Positions 39,841 to 50,382 of a stretch of 64,000 nt of DNA are shown piece by piece. The translations under genes and the position numbers were made by a program. This stretch comes from Alviniconcha marisindica. Its lineage: Eukaryota; Mollusca; Gastropoda; Provannidae. The DNA lies in assembly GCA_018857735.1 (NCBI GenBank), contig JABMCL010002010.1, forward strand, positions 452,001 through 516,000, in the 5' to 3' direction. How positions within the stretch are numbered: position 1 is the first letter of the stretch; each line of letters begins with the position of its first letter. The notes beneath the pieces were generated by a model. The model did no database searches, was not told the origin of the DNA, and was given only the letters and a program-made list of their open reading frames with translations.

Positions 39841-42800
39841 GAGTCACAGTCACAAACACACTCCCACACCTTTTCTCTGGCTTTCTCCTTGGCCTTCTCT
39901 CTGGCCTTTTCCCTGGCTTTGTCCTTGTGGCTGTGGGGTTTCTTGAAGACTCCTTCCTCCACCCGCTTTCCGTCTGAGGAGCAAGTCAGCCACTTCAAAA
40001 CTTTCAAGTCTTATTCATAAACCTTACATCATAAAAGTAAGCTGTTAATTATGTTTAAGGTCCCTTCCTCCACCAGCTTTCTGTCTGAGGAACAAGTCAG
40101 CCATTCAGAAAGATTTATTCTTGTCCATAATGTTTACAGTACTGACTACAAAAGCCATGATTGGCATGAATATAGGACCCAGAACTTGTGCAATTCTTGA
40201 TTTTCATCAACATAAATTAAAACCAAGAACTTCTGCAGGGCCACCTTTCATACAAAATTACTCTAAACAGTAAACTGTTTGCTGTTACAATTTCAATTTT
40301 AAAGCCCTTCCACAGGAGAAACAAGTCAGTCTTTGAAGAAGTTTTCATTTTTGAATTCTGTTCATCATCTCTTTTATCTCAAAGTGAGCCATGAAATTAA
40401 GGCCCCAGTACACAAGCAACTCTGATTTTCATGTGAAATAATTAAAACAGTTAGCTGTCTATACTTTGTTTAAAGTCCACATTCTAGTCATTTCTACTTA
40501 TCATTACAAGAATATGAAACAGGGCGTTAAAAAAACTGCAATGTGAGGTCTCTTTCCCAGCATCAACTTCCGACCACCCTAGCACATGGCTTTGTCTTTG
40601 CCTAGGCAGGTAACATTGCACTAGTCATACAGTATTTGCAGGTGTGGCAAAACTACGAATACACTACAAAAAAACTAATAAAACTAGAACAGTAAATGGA
40701 ATTTCTTTTTCGCATGACACTGACAGTACAAAAGTGTATAAGAAAAAGATACACTGTTTTGGACTGTCAAAAAAAAAAAAAAAAAAAAATCCCATAACTA
40801 TTTTTTTTCCTTCAGAACAGTAGTACTAACAGTCATCTTTGTTTTCAATTTCCCTCCCCAACTTTTTTCAACTGTGCCATTGCCTTGAAAACTGAAAACA
40901 GCAGTATAGCAGTTATACTGATATAGCTGCCTGGTTTTCACCACTGCCCAAGGGGAGGGAAGTGGGAGTGTATTTTGTAAGTGTAAATAAATTTGATATT
41001 TTAATTTGCCGAGTTGGAACAAAGAGCTGGTTGCCACAACCAAAAATTTGTGTCACATTTTCAAGCCCCTCCTGGAAATACTAATTATGATGTTAATATG
41101 AGTAGAATTTAAAATAAAGGTCAAGCAAACCTGATAACTCACCCAAGATTTTCTTGAGATCTGCAACAAAGTCTTTGTCAAAAACCTGCCTCTCCTCCCA
41201 GATGGTGAAGATCCTCTCAACTTTTGGCTTGATGCTGACATCTCTGGAAACACAACTCTATACAATAAGACGCTGATGCTAAACAAACTTTCAACTTGTA
41301 TGCTAACAACAACAGTAAAACGACAAGGTCAAAGTCTTCAATAGTCATGACATGACTCATACATTAATTATTTTACAAATCTACTCAGCCTAGCTCCCAC
41401 TGCCATCGATGTTTGTACAAATAACAAAATGCCTAGGACCCAACATCTGTGAACACTAAAAGTAGTAAAACTATAGTATAACTTGCATGAGTCTGGACAA
41501 ACTTTCTGTTATGTAGATGTGCTTAGCTCAAACTTCTCTATGCCAATTACCACTAAACTAACGTTAAATTAAAACCGTAAGTATAAATGACCAGCAATAG
41601 TATACTCCAATAGGTAAAGCAAGGCAACAAAAATATCCACATCACAGTAAAGGCATTATCAGCTGGGCTTCCTCTTATTATTATCATTCTTCTTCTTAGT
41701 AACCACAGCAGCAGTTATTTCCCTTCTTTCATTCTTTGTATAAATCTATAGACCTCTATGCGGCAGGGGTTGCAGCGTCTTGAAACAAAGAAGGCATACA
41801 ATGAAACATGACATTTTAAATGTAAAGTAATGCCTATTTTATTATTATTTTAAATGCTACAATTTCTGCACTGCTAACTGGTGACTGATGTAATCACAGT
41901 AATGTGTCAAAACAAGACCCAGCTGTGACCAAATTAATTTTTGGTTTACCTTGCAATTCTGAAAGCTGAACCCACATTTCTCCTAATGCTGCTGACAGTA
42001 TCACTGAGGCAGTAGCTTTGTCAGCATGACATTGGCAAGTGCTGGCAAGTTTCTTTCGTACTCACTGTAACTCGGTGACAACATTTGCAGATGAAACAAT
42101 ACAAAGTATCAGCCCATGTAGTTTTCTGTGCATTTGCGATCCCGGACTGTAGTAAACTAGTATGGTATCTCAGAAATTACCATAAATTGTTTAGACAGAT
42201 TTACAAACTTTGTGTTCTTGAGCTTATGGCCTGAGTACATCACTATGCATCTTTTGGCCTGCTGAACAGGTTTTCAATCATTTCAACCTCAGTCATAAAA
42301 ATTATTAAAAGGTACCTTACTTATGTTACCTGATGGGCCGGTTAAGACCGGCCTATATGACTTAGTGCCAAAAGGTGTGCAAATGGGGGGTCCAATTTTT
42401 GACTGTCAATAAAATCCGTTTCAAACACTTTGTCTTGTTGTTGCTTTGTGTGTGCGTTCATAATTGGTCAGTATTACAGTGGAAACAATATGAGTTCCAA
42501 ATCTGGAGCAGCTGGAGAAATATAATTTTTGGAGAGTGAAAAGCGCCACGAAATTCGACCCCTGAAAACGGACACGCTCACGGTGAGTGCTTTCGATGTT
42601 TTCATTCACGTACATGACGAATCAAAACATTACCTCAGTCACCGATTTGCACAGAGGAGATATCGCTTTACACAGTGCATATAAAATCGATTATCACTAA
42701 GTTTTGTTTTTGAGTTAGAGGCTCCAAAATATCCCTCGGTCGAACGTTATGTGTGTTGAAATGTTTCATGACCAGCATCCGCAGACAATCTAGTGAAGAA

Positions 42801-45800
42801 CGGACTTTCTCTTTCGTCGAAACTTTATCAGTCACTCAATCAGGCGCCAATGTTTTATTTTACTGCCAAATGTCTGGGTAGTTTTTAAAATATATTTTGC
42901 CATTCTTCATAAAATTGTTGCAATAAATAACGTTCAACAACTATTAAATTAAACAAGCAATGGAGAAGAAAAAAAAAAGTTTTTGCGCTTTTTGCACTAC
43001 TTCAGTCAGCCATGTTATACATCCAGGTCGTTTGCTTTTAGCACATGGCCGCATGGAAGAGATGTTCTGATATGCGAAAGGTGTGTGGTAATATTTTCGA
43101 AGACCGTAACGTTCAACTTTATTAAAGTTCATCGGAGGTTTAGTCAAATCTTCCGGTTATATGATGATATTTATATTGGTATATGCCGAATCTTTTAAAA
43201 GTATCGGAATGTTAGCATACAGAGTGAGTTTTGTTGCTGTCGATCTAAAGTTTGTTCAGATGCTTTAAAAAAATTTGTTTCACCAAGTTTCTACAACATG
43301 GGTGTGTGTTGAAATCGTAATGTGCAACAGCAGATTGGTTATAAAACAGTATATTCTGATCGTACTCTTACATTTTTTGCTTGCGCTTAACGCAGTTCGT
43401 TTTGTTTACAAACTACGTCTTCAAACAAATCATCATATATGGTAGACAATTCGAATTTACGCAGGTTAAAGTCATAAGTTAGATGTTGAACATTACGATT
43501 ACAACACGAGCTGTGGAAATAATAACATTCGACATAATTATAGTGACCATGCCTGTCTGCCTTCCAGAGTTCTAAAAATGTAAGGTGCCAATCTTAATAG
43601 CATTATACTTTGGCTGTGATTTTTTTTTAGTAATATTTATTACAATTTTTTCTATTTATTTTATTAATTCTTTCACTTTGAAGTTAACTGTTGAACTATT
43701 TTTGTCCTAGGGCACCCGAGTCAACATGACCAAGAAACGCATGGATGACAGGTTGAGTGTGTTTTCCTGTGACACCCAAAAGCAGCAAAAGTTGCATCAC
43801 TCTTACCTGCTCCATTTTCACTTACAAAACACTTACTTGTTTGTTAAATAATAAGTATTATTATTTTGTTATGAAAAACAAAGTACCATGTGATCTATTT
43901 AACATTATGCTATCCACTGCAACAAAATTAATGCAGCAAAAACTGTTCACATGGAAATAGTTATGTGTCTTTATACTTACAGTAATAAAAAGTTACTGAT
44001 TTATCATTTTCATCAAGAAACAAACAGCATTGTACATCTTGTTGAAATAGTAACGTACGACATATTTCTTACATCATTTGCTGTTATGTCAAGAAAGCTT
44101 AAATTTGAGGAGAAAAAATCATCAAATCTTCCTTGTCACATATTGTTCTATTAAAGAATAACTGTTTATGTTTCAAAATGTGTTGCTTTTTATTCATTTA
44201 AAAATGTTCAAGAGTTGGCTGTATGTTGAACGTTATGTATTGCAACAAACTATGCGTAGCATGCTGTTCTGTGTGACACAGAACAACACAGTTTACTTGG
44301 TAATACTCATGTGGATCACATCTTGTAAGATCAGTTGGGTTTTCACAGTTAACTGCATGATTAGCAGCACAGTGATGTGGCTTGTGTAATGTGTAATGTT
44401 CAACACTTGTCACAAATCACACTGAAAGTCAAATTCTCAGGAACGAAGAGCAGCACTGCCTTCTCCCTTCACTGGTGGATGACTTCACATGTGTTCATTC
44501 AAAAAAATGCATTACTCACTCACATCCTGTCAACTTTATTTTCTTGTACCTCTGTCCTCTTTTCTTGCGTACCTTTTGGCACTAAGTCATGTATATATAT
44601 ATATATATAATATACCTTTGAAAAATCAGACATACTGGCTGTTAGTGTTACTTTTTCTGACACTGTAACAGGATCTAAAAAAAAAAATGTTTAAACTAGC
44701 CACCATGCCAGAACACAACAACCACCTTTTCTAAAGCACACAACACAGAGACTGCATGTAGTGTGTTAACTGTTATGTGTGTGTCTGTGTGTTCTGCATG
44801 GGAAAGGGAGCAGGGTGGTTGCTAATACAGTAGTGGAGCTCTAGTGGTAGTATAGATGGCCATGTATTTGACCAGTAATAATAATTAATAATAATTACAG
44901 TGATTGTCTAACTGGTTTCTGTGATATGTGAACCACTTCTGTCGCCTTACAACTTACACGTCACACTGGGTTGAAAAATGTCTACCACAATCACTGAGTG
45001 TGAAATGAAAATGCTTGACATACAAACATTTTCTTTTTTAATAATTGGGGGAAAATCTTGTACTAGTAGGACTTAGTTTTACTTTTAATGATAAATCCTT
45101 CAGGATAGCGCCACTAGTGAATCTTCATATTCATTAGCCTGGCAAGCAGTTAACTAAGTCAAAACCAAAATTCTACTTCTGCAGGTCTATAGCTGACATA
45201 CGTAGGACACAGATCAATGTATAAGTTTAATAACACAGTACAGTCTCACCTGACTAGAGCAGTTGCTTGCCTGAGCAGTGGCTTAAAACTGTCAGTGAAG
45301 ATGAGTGCTTTTTTGCGCTTGCAGGTCTGTACCACATCGTTGCAGAGGTAGAATAGTGTTAGGCGATGAGATGGCTTCACTGAAAGAACACACAAATTCA
45401 GATTATATAATACAGCAATAATAACAGCAATAATAATAACAACAGATTATATAGCATATATTCTAAGTGCCTTATCATTATCATATTCATAAGTCAGGAT
45501 AAGCCCAAAAACAACTTTGAATTTGAACTTCAAGCCTACTAGACCTCATTATTTGCCTACAGTGGGTATACAGCATGCTAAAATTGTTGTCACCATGCTA
45601 GTGTAGAACTACAAAAGCACAGGATCAATTTATTCAACGACATTCTGTTATTCTAAAAGGTTAGACCTATCACATCACCCGAAAAACATTCTTAACAATA
45701 CTACTTTTTACTACAATACTAGTACATTACTAGTTACTAACTGAGTAACTCAGCCCTTCCAACCCATCAGTGTCTTGGTCAGAGCAAAGTGCAGCAGTAA

Positions 45801-46873
45801 AACTCATAACTAGAGTAACAACACCTGTACCTGTTCATAAAACCCTGTGCCACCAACTCCTTCTTGTAAACAGTAATGGAAAACGCAGAGACTGGACAGA
45901 TTCTATACCAGGCATGGCCTCGATGGGGCTAATTAGTACAATCTGCTAGCACTACTGAAATGATCTCTATCTGTGTATTATATTATATGGCACAATTATG
46001 TCAAGAGTCCCCACGGTCATGGCTATACAATCACCCCCCTACCCCTATCTCTCTGTGCAAAAGTGTAACTGAGCAAGACTAATTAGACAGGTTCACCCCC
46101 TCGTCAAGACAGGAAAGGTGGCTGACTTTTTCTCCCCTGACTGGCAACACTAGTGCAGACTCATCACTGACATCAGTGTGTTTTAGCAAGCGCTGAGACT
46201 GTTGCATACATGATACATAGCAATTAATGCAGTCACTCATTGCATACAGAGCACATAACAATTCACACACACACACACACAAACGTGCACCTTTTGATAT
46301 GGGATGGCTTTTAAAAGTTAACATAACATTAATAGCTGGCACTATAAAAAGTTGTTTTTTAATCAACTAAATTTGTATTTTAAATAATGAAATTAATATT
46401 TTGTGATGCAAAATTGGAAGAACAAAGAGGTTTACTGGTTTATCATTATTTCAATAATTTTTAATCATCTCATGTCATTTTGCAACATAATCATTAAAAC
46501 AACAAGTTGACAACTGGAAAAATTTTTTGCATTGCATTACAGTAGAAGTGTAACTATATATACTATCTTGTGTGTAAAGACGGGATGCAATCACTGTGCA
46601 GGTCTGAATAAAAGTGAATTACAAGTGTAGGTATCATGGTCTACCTGAATGCATGCCTACGTTGAAAAAAATGTAGAAATAATAATAATGGGGCAAATAC
46701 AAACTGTGCTTACCCGATTTCTTCATGACTTTGTACCACAATTCAACAATGCGCACATGGTGCGTTTTGTGATGTATAATCCAAAGCGATAAACCTTGAA
46801 TACTGTCTTGAGTATTTGTGACTGACATCAATCTTTTCTCCACACTTTCTTCGTTTAGCCCTGGTGACGCCAT
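25951..46873 (-). CDS. RPRD2: RPRD2-like protein, 10 exons, complete (995 aa)
   Basis: Nuclear protein of the RPRD/CREPT family, which binds the phosphorylated C-terminal domain of RNA polymerase II. Minus-strand exons, joined in phase: 46873-46714, 45379-45250, 41243-41143, 39973-39870, 39518-39375, 38366-38240, 37044-36869, 35384-35177, 29008-28928, 27707-25951. Residues 10-130 form a CID domain ([49 protein letters not shown]). Residues 131-180 are Lys/Glu-rich. Residues 214-345 match the coiled-coil region ([20 protein letters not shown]). The rest is Pro-rich with a short acidic run and a Tyr/Pro/Gly-rich basic end. [12 protein letters not shown] near 516 resembles a conserved human RPRD2 motif. 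The start is [10 protein letters not shown]; human RPRD2 is longer. Paralogues RPRD1A/B lack the long tail, so RPRD2 is preferred. Confidence 0.93.
27711..28250. repeat. 31-bp minisatellite next to the exon 10 acceptor
   Basis: About 17 copies of CCCATTACACTCACAACACA plus AACACACCCAT (period 31, checked at 27730 and 27761). It begins three bases from the RPRD2-like exon 10 splice acceptor. Confidence 0.95.
28928..29008 (-). CDS. RPRD2: RPRD2-like exon 9
   Basis: Small exon encoding [20 protein letters not shown] and DNGVQIK. Similar in composition to human SPVPSPSMDAPSPTGSESP. Assigned by phase and splice sites (TTGCAG, GTACGT). Confidence 0.82.
29600..29725. repeat. 40-bp tandem repeat, three copies
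   Basis: CTTTTCACCACTTCCCTTAC plus GTACATTTTTACAGACCAGA three times, in the intron between RPRD2-like exons 8 and 9. Confidence 0.9.
29795..30190. repeat. 53-bp minisatellite, ~8 copies
   Basis: Unit CCCACTACACATGCAGCAAC, GTGATCCACATTATGAATCA, GAGGTGCTGTGGT; RPRD2-like intron 8. Confidence 0.93.
31906..31949 (+). mobile_element. 44-bp insertion: SINE 3' tail only, with TSD
   Basis: Contains TTTCTGTGGAGGTTAAGCAC then CATGTTTACTTACTTAC, the 3' end of the tRNA-SINE family. TGCTTAGCT flanks it exactly on both sides (31897-31905 and 31950-31958), so this is an extremely 5'-truncated retro-insertion. Confidence 0.8.
32840..33350. repeat. 46-bp minisatellite, ~11 copies
   Basis: Unit GTGGTTTATTACTGTCATTT, TCCACTGGTGACCTCTCAAC, ATGGGT. 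Copies are nearly identical, so recent. RPRD2-like intron 8. Confidence 0.95.
33890..34555 (+). mobile_element. 5'-truncated CR1/L2-type LINE, 3' end
   Basis: An open frame from 33955 to the TGA at 34216-34218 reads [13 protein letters not shown], then [20 protein letters not shown] and [15 protein letters not shown], the typical C-terminus of L2/CR1-clade ORF2 proteins. The 3' UTR ends with GTAAAGCGCAGTGAG, AGCGCTATACAAAAGT and an (ATT)n tail, as in L2. A (GT)n stretch lies at 34258-34296. Reverse transcriptase is missing. It is antisense to the RPRD2-like gene, inside intron 8. Confidence 0.85.
35177..35384 (-). CDS. RPRD2: RPRD2-like exon 8
   Basis: Encodes [20 protein letters not shown] and [18 protein letters not shown]; human has AYKTFANRVNNLKKKLDQLKSTLP here. 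A 61-bp tandem repeat starts within a few bases of its acceptor. Confidence 0.93.
35386..35640. repeat. ~61-bp tandem repeat at the exon 8 acceptor
   Basis: About four copies of GCAAACCAGCAACATACACA, GGCATCAGAAACTGCACA, TGTTTTATTCACATAGCTG. On the minus strand the first copy runs to within two bases of the functional acceptor. Confidence 0.88.
36869..37044 (-). CDS. RPRD2: RPRD2-like exon 7, coiled coil
   Basis: Encodes [20 protein letters not shown] and [20 protein letters not shown] then IVAN, matching human FSKEFEEASSKLEEFV and AGIFYEAQYKEVKVVAN. Confidence 0.93.
38240..38366 (-). CDS. RPRD2: RPRD2-like exon 6, coiled coil
   Basis: Encodes [20 protein letters not shown] and [20 protein letters not shown]; a helical segment aligned with the human LIEELLLYKRSEDQIELKEK region. 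The donor is GTGGAG, weaker than the other donors of this gene. Confidence 0.87.
38938..38990. repeat. (TC)n microsatellite
   Basis: About 26 uninterrupted TC units in an intron of the RPRD2-like gene. Confidence 0.97.
39375..39518 (-). CDS. RPRD2: RPRD2-like exon 5
   Basis: Encodes [20 protein letters not shown], then [20 protein letters not shown] and ILATFK. Charged linker leading into the coiled-coil part; phase 0 on both sides. Confidence 0.88.
39870..39973 (-). CDS. RPRD2: RPRD2-like exon 4, Lys/Glu repeat
   Basis: Encodes [20 protein letters not shown] then four KA(R/K)EK-type repeats. No counterpart of the repeat is obvious in human RPRD2. Two decayed copies of its acceptor region lie upstream in transcription (about 40062-40113 and 40305-40345). 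Confidence 0.85.
40060..40345 (-). repeat. decayed copies of the exon 4 acceptor region
   Basis: CCTTCCTCCACCAGCTTTCT then GTCTGAGGAACAAGTCAGCC (40062-40108) mirrors CCTTCCTCCACCCGCTTTCC, GTCTGAGGAGCAAGTCAGCC at the real exon 4 boundary. A weaker copy (CTTCCACAGGAGAAACAAGT, CAGTC) is near 40310. The first keeps the CAG acceptor on the minus strand. Confidence 0.75.
41143..41243 (-). CDS. RPRD2: RPRD2-like exon 3, CID end
   Basis: Encodes [20 protein letters not shown] and [13 protein letters not shown], matching the last CID helices (VERIFKIWEDRNVY in human). Donor GTGAGT. Confidence 0.92.
42356..44591. mobile_element. 2.24-kb TIR element with TA target duplication, no transposase seen
   Basis: The two ends are inverted repeats: the left begins T and the reverse-complemented right end begins C, then both read ATGACTTAGTGCCAAAAGGT, then GTGCAA versus ACGCAA. 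TA flanks both ends (42354-42355, 44592-44593). The interior is AT-rich with only short ORFs and no recognisable DD(E/D) transposase. It sits in RPRD2-like intron 2. TA duplication suits Tc1/mariner-like or ISL2EU-like superfamilies; the terminus is not one I recognise. Confidence 0.75.
45250..45379 (-). CDS. RPRD2: RPRD2-like exon 2, CID core
   Basis: Encodes [20 protein letters not shown] and [20 protein letters not shown]. It contains the CID helix that contacts the polymerase CTD. Acceptor TTTCAG, donor GTGAGA. Confidence 0.93.
45380..46713. other. RPRD2-like intron 1, no feature recognised
   Basis: AT-rich intron between exons 1 and 2; only short microsatellites (AATAAT near 45415, CA near 46265). 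Confidence 0.55.
46714..46873 (-). CDS. RPRD2: RPRD2-like exon 1, start of CID
   Basis: ATG at 46873 opens [20 protein letters not shown], then [19 protein letters not shown] and [10 protein letters not shown]. This matches the human CID start ([23 protein letters not shown]). Donor GTAAGC. Confidence 0.93.
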
Positions 46874-46929
46874 GTTGTTTGGGTCAGGCAGAATGGTATT
46901 CTCAGTCTGCTGGTCACAACCAATTTCCA

Positions 46930-47300
46930 ATGCAAACAGTACGTTTGGTAGCTCCCAGTACTAAACGATAGTCACAATTTGTACACTGCAAATCAGTGAA
47001 AATGCACAACACACTAAACATAGCTAGACAACAGAAGTACAGATGAAAAAACCAAAATTATTGGCTGCGCAGCCGTAGACTCGGTACGGATTTCGTCGCC
47101 ATTTTGCACGACTCGTGTTGGTGAGATTTTGAAATCACCTAAATTTATTGCCAGCTTTTGGTCTTTCTCTTTCTGAAAACATTATGATGTTAAAATATGG
47201 ACTGAAAAAAATATATTGTACAATTTATTTCCATATTGTTCCTTCGGTGATGACGTTTTACTGACGTCACGGAAATGTGCGCAGGGCCCACCGCGACCCC
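46930..47300. promoter_or_regulatory. candidate bidirectional promoter, RPRD2-like / CHSY1
   Basis: Two genes start head-to-head, with ATGs 1.03 kb apart. GCCATTTTG at 47098-47106 is a YY1-like site (AAAATGGC on the minus strand). GGCTGCGCAGCC at 47063-47074 is a palindrome with NRF1-like core. TGACGTCA at 47262-47269 is a perfect CRE, with a half site TGACGT at 47251. No TATA box is evident. Transcription start sites are unknown. Confidence 0.5.
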
Positions 47301-47904
47301 ATGAACTCATTCATGAGCGAGCGAATGTTTTCTCATGCATGTGCATGGCTTCGTGTCAGAGGGGTTCAACGCGGTGTGCTTTTTGCCCGTGGTCTGTCTC
47401 GTTCAGGTGGCTGCTTTGAATGTAGCATTGCCGTAAACAGCCCAGGGAGAATGTCGTCCCAGTAAGACAACTTTAATAGGTGAGATCGGGCTTCTGAAAA
47501 ACTTTTATCGCAGTTTAGAAAGTCTGTGAAGTTGAGTGCCAGTGGCAGGGCTGACCAAAGCTGAGAGATATGATGGGATGGGCAGCCGGGTGTTGTTCAG
47601 CCAGTGTCTTCGTTTTTAGGGGAGGTGCTGCCTAAATATTTCCCCCACCCATCACGACCTGTCGGTGAAGGGATGGAACACACCACGGGCCTCTTGAACA
47701 CGTTGTCACACGAGAAACACATGTCTGTTTTACGGAAGGAGGGTGGATGCCGACGCGCACTGTAAAGTCTGGACACCTGTACTGAATGAAAGGTCCCGCT
47801 GAGGCAGGGGCTGAAACGCCAAGAGAGCTGGTTAGGAGAAGCGGACTGGTTCGGCTCGCACTGGCCATGCTGGAACTCCCAGTGAATGGCTAGCGTGAAG
47901 GACT

Positions 47905-48693
47905 ATGGCCAGGAGGAAAAATGGCAGCCACAGAATTTACCTCTTAAGTGGTTTCATTGGATTCTTGCTTGGAGTTTTCCTGGCCAACTGGTGTACCACC
48001 AATGTGTTGTCCCGGTGTGGACTGCCCGACTTCTGCTGCCCAGCTGACTTGGGTCTGGGGGACGGTTCTGGGCAGCGAGATGAGCCTGAAGCGGAGAGAC
48101 AGGACGAACAGACTGGGAAAGACCGCGATAACTTTGTCTTCGTTGGCATTATGACAGCCAAAAAGTTCATTGACAACCGAGGGTTAGCGTCCCACCGAAC
48201 TTGGGCTAGCCGCATCAACGGTAAAGTGATGTTTTTCTCCAGTGAAGGGTCCGTTTCGAATTATGGTGTTCCGGTGGTGGCACTGCCAGGGGTGGATGAT
48301 TCTTACCCGCCTCAGAAAAAGTCTTTCATGATGTTAAAGTACATGCACGACCATTTCATTGACAAGTTTGAGTGGTTCATGCGAGCCGACGATGATGTGT
48401 TCATCAAGGGTGATAAGCTTGATGAGTTTCTTCGATCAATCAACAGCTCACAACCACGATTCATTGGGCAGGCAGGTGTTGGTAAGGCTGAGGAGCTGGG
48501 ATTGCTGAGTTTGAAAGCAACAGAGAATTTCTGTATGGGAGGACCTGGGATGATCTTCAGCCGAGAAACTCTGAGGAGAATGGCGCCGCATGTTGGATAC
48601 TGTCTCAACAACTTGTACACAACACATGAGGATGTGGAGATTGGTCGATGTGTTCGCCACTTTGCTGGAATACAGTGTACCTGGGCATATGAG
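47905..48693 (+). CDS. CHSY1: chondroitin sulfate synthase 1, first coding exon
   Basis: Golgi type II glycosyltransferase that, in the family, adds alternating GlcUA and GalNAc to chondroitin. The exon encodes 263 residues. Residues 10-29 are a membrane anchor (RIYLLSGFIGFLLGVFLANW). The N-terminal GT31-type domain shows NFVFVGIMTAKKF at 76, RTW at 98, GVDDSYPPQKKSFMMLKYMH at 129, the metal-binding DDD in RADDDVF at 160-166, FCMGGPG at 209 and TTHEDVEIGRCV at 239. An in-frame TGA at 47896 supports this start. The donor is GTTGGT after WAYE, the same place as the human exon 1 end (WSYE). The human continuation (MQQLFYENYEQ...) is not found in the window. The paralogue CHSY3 cannot be excluded. 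Confidence 0.93.
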
Positions 48694-49073
48694 GTTGGTG
48701 TTCATGTAATGCAATATATGTTATAGGGCCTATGACTATGACTCGTATGACTATGAGTATACTAATACTATCACTTTTTGTATGGTACATGTATATTTTT
48801 GCTTTAATAGTTTAAAACTTCAACCTGAGTCAATCTATTTATTATGAATTTGTCATGCTGTCTCTCCCTCTTCCCCCCCTCTCCCCCCCCCCCCCCCCCC
48901 CCCTCTCCTTTTACTTTGAATATATTATAGGTAATTTCATAGAATAACCAATAAGTTGAATAAAAGTTAAGTATTAATTATAATGTCTAATTAATAGTAA
49001 TACCTAGTATTCTAAATTCTAATGCTATAATTCTATCAGCATAGACTATTATTGTATTAAGCGTTATATAATA

Positions 49074-49244
49074 TTATCACTATGGCAGACTGTACAGTGT
49101 TAGACAGTAAACTACAAACTTTGTGCCTGTTTCACATGTAACACACATATGTATACACATACCCATATATAAATGTTTGCGAAAAAGTACACAGAGTTTG
49201 TAATTTATTATATAATTTAGTAGTACAGGCTGCCACAGTGATAA
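49074..49244. mobile_element. 171-bp foldback MITE
   Basis: The ends are inverted repeats of about 22 bp: TTATCACTATGGCAGACTGT versus TTATCACTGTGGCAGCCTGT (reverse complement of the right end). Partial inner complementarity continues (ACAAACTTTGTG against ACAAACTCTGTG). No coding capacity. Flanks are AT-rich and the target duplication is unclear. Confidence 0.7.
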
Positions 49245-50287
49245 ATTATAATTTAAACAGCTGTAAGGATTTTTTCAGACTAGTTAGTAAAACATATATT
49301 TATAATGCAACATAACTCAGATTAGTCTGGAGAAGAAGAAAAAATCCTTTCACCTGTTCAACTTTGCATGTTTAATCTACTGTTTAGTTTACACTTCAGT
49401 CAAACCCATTGCACTTTTGAGCTTAACTTTTTTCCCATTGTCAAGGACAGGTTCAGTTATTTGCTCACACTGTCACAGACCTCATCTATCCATCTTTGTC
49501 AGGCTGACAGCTTTCAATAACAGGCAGGTCAGTTCTCATGGGAAGCTAAGCTGAGGCTTGTGTGTGTGACAAACTGATACAGGAGACACTTTCAGGACTG
49601 TAGCAGGCTGCAGGCAAAACGAAACTTGTAGTTGTATGCACTGTGTAAACTGTGTGCAGACAATGTCAATGGGAATCAACCTGAAGCTGTATACCTGACA
49701 CTTACTATTACTTTTAACTTATATAAATAATAATGTTATATGTGTAACTGTAAGTTTGTAACGTTACTAACAATTTACGTTGACACTAAACTAAAGCAGT
49801 AAAGGTAACAGTGATAGTGCACCTGTATACATGTGCAGTAAAGGTAACAGTGATAGTGCACCTGTATACATGTGCCACCTAGTGAAAATGGGCTTGTGGT
49901 CAGTGCTATTTTGCTAGCCTGAATTCCTGTTTTGGGGGGTGTTTTCTGAATTACTTTCTTAAGTTTCTATTGTATAATATATATATATATAATATACATT
50001 TTAGATTATATAATATTACTATATATTAGAATGCATAACATGTGTAATGTATGTTATCATATTCCTCTGGTCCAATTGATGCTGTGAACTATGACAGGTG
50101 AGGTGTACAAATTGTAAAGTTCTGTAACTTTGTACTTACTCAAGTTACTGCTAATGTGAGTCCCTAAGTTTAATGCCTAATGGTTTGACTTGGAGGGGGA
50201 AAGTGCAACACACAGTTTTGCTGTGAGTTAGCTTCATATTTTATGTTCTCTGCTGGAAAAGCAACACACAAGCGCGTGTGCGTGTAC

Positions 50288-50313
50288 ACACACACACACA
50301 CACACACGTGCAG

Positions 50314-50380
<67 letters not shown>
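50288..50380. repeat. (CA)n microsatellite
   Basis: Interrupted CA tract; the CA/TG-derived ORFs around it are spurious. Confidence 0.97.
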
Positions 50381-50382
<2 letters not shown>

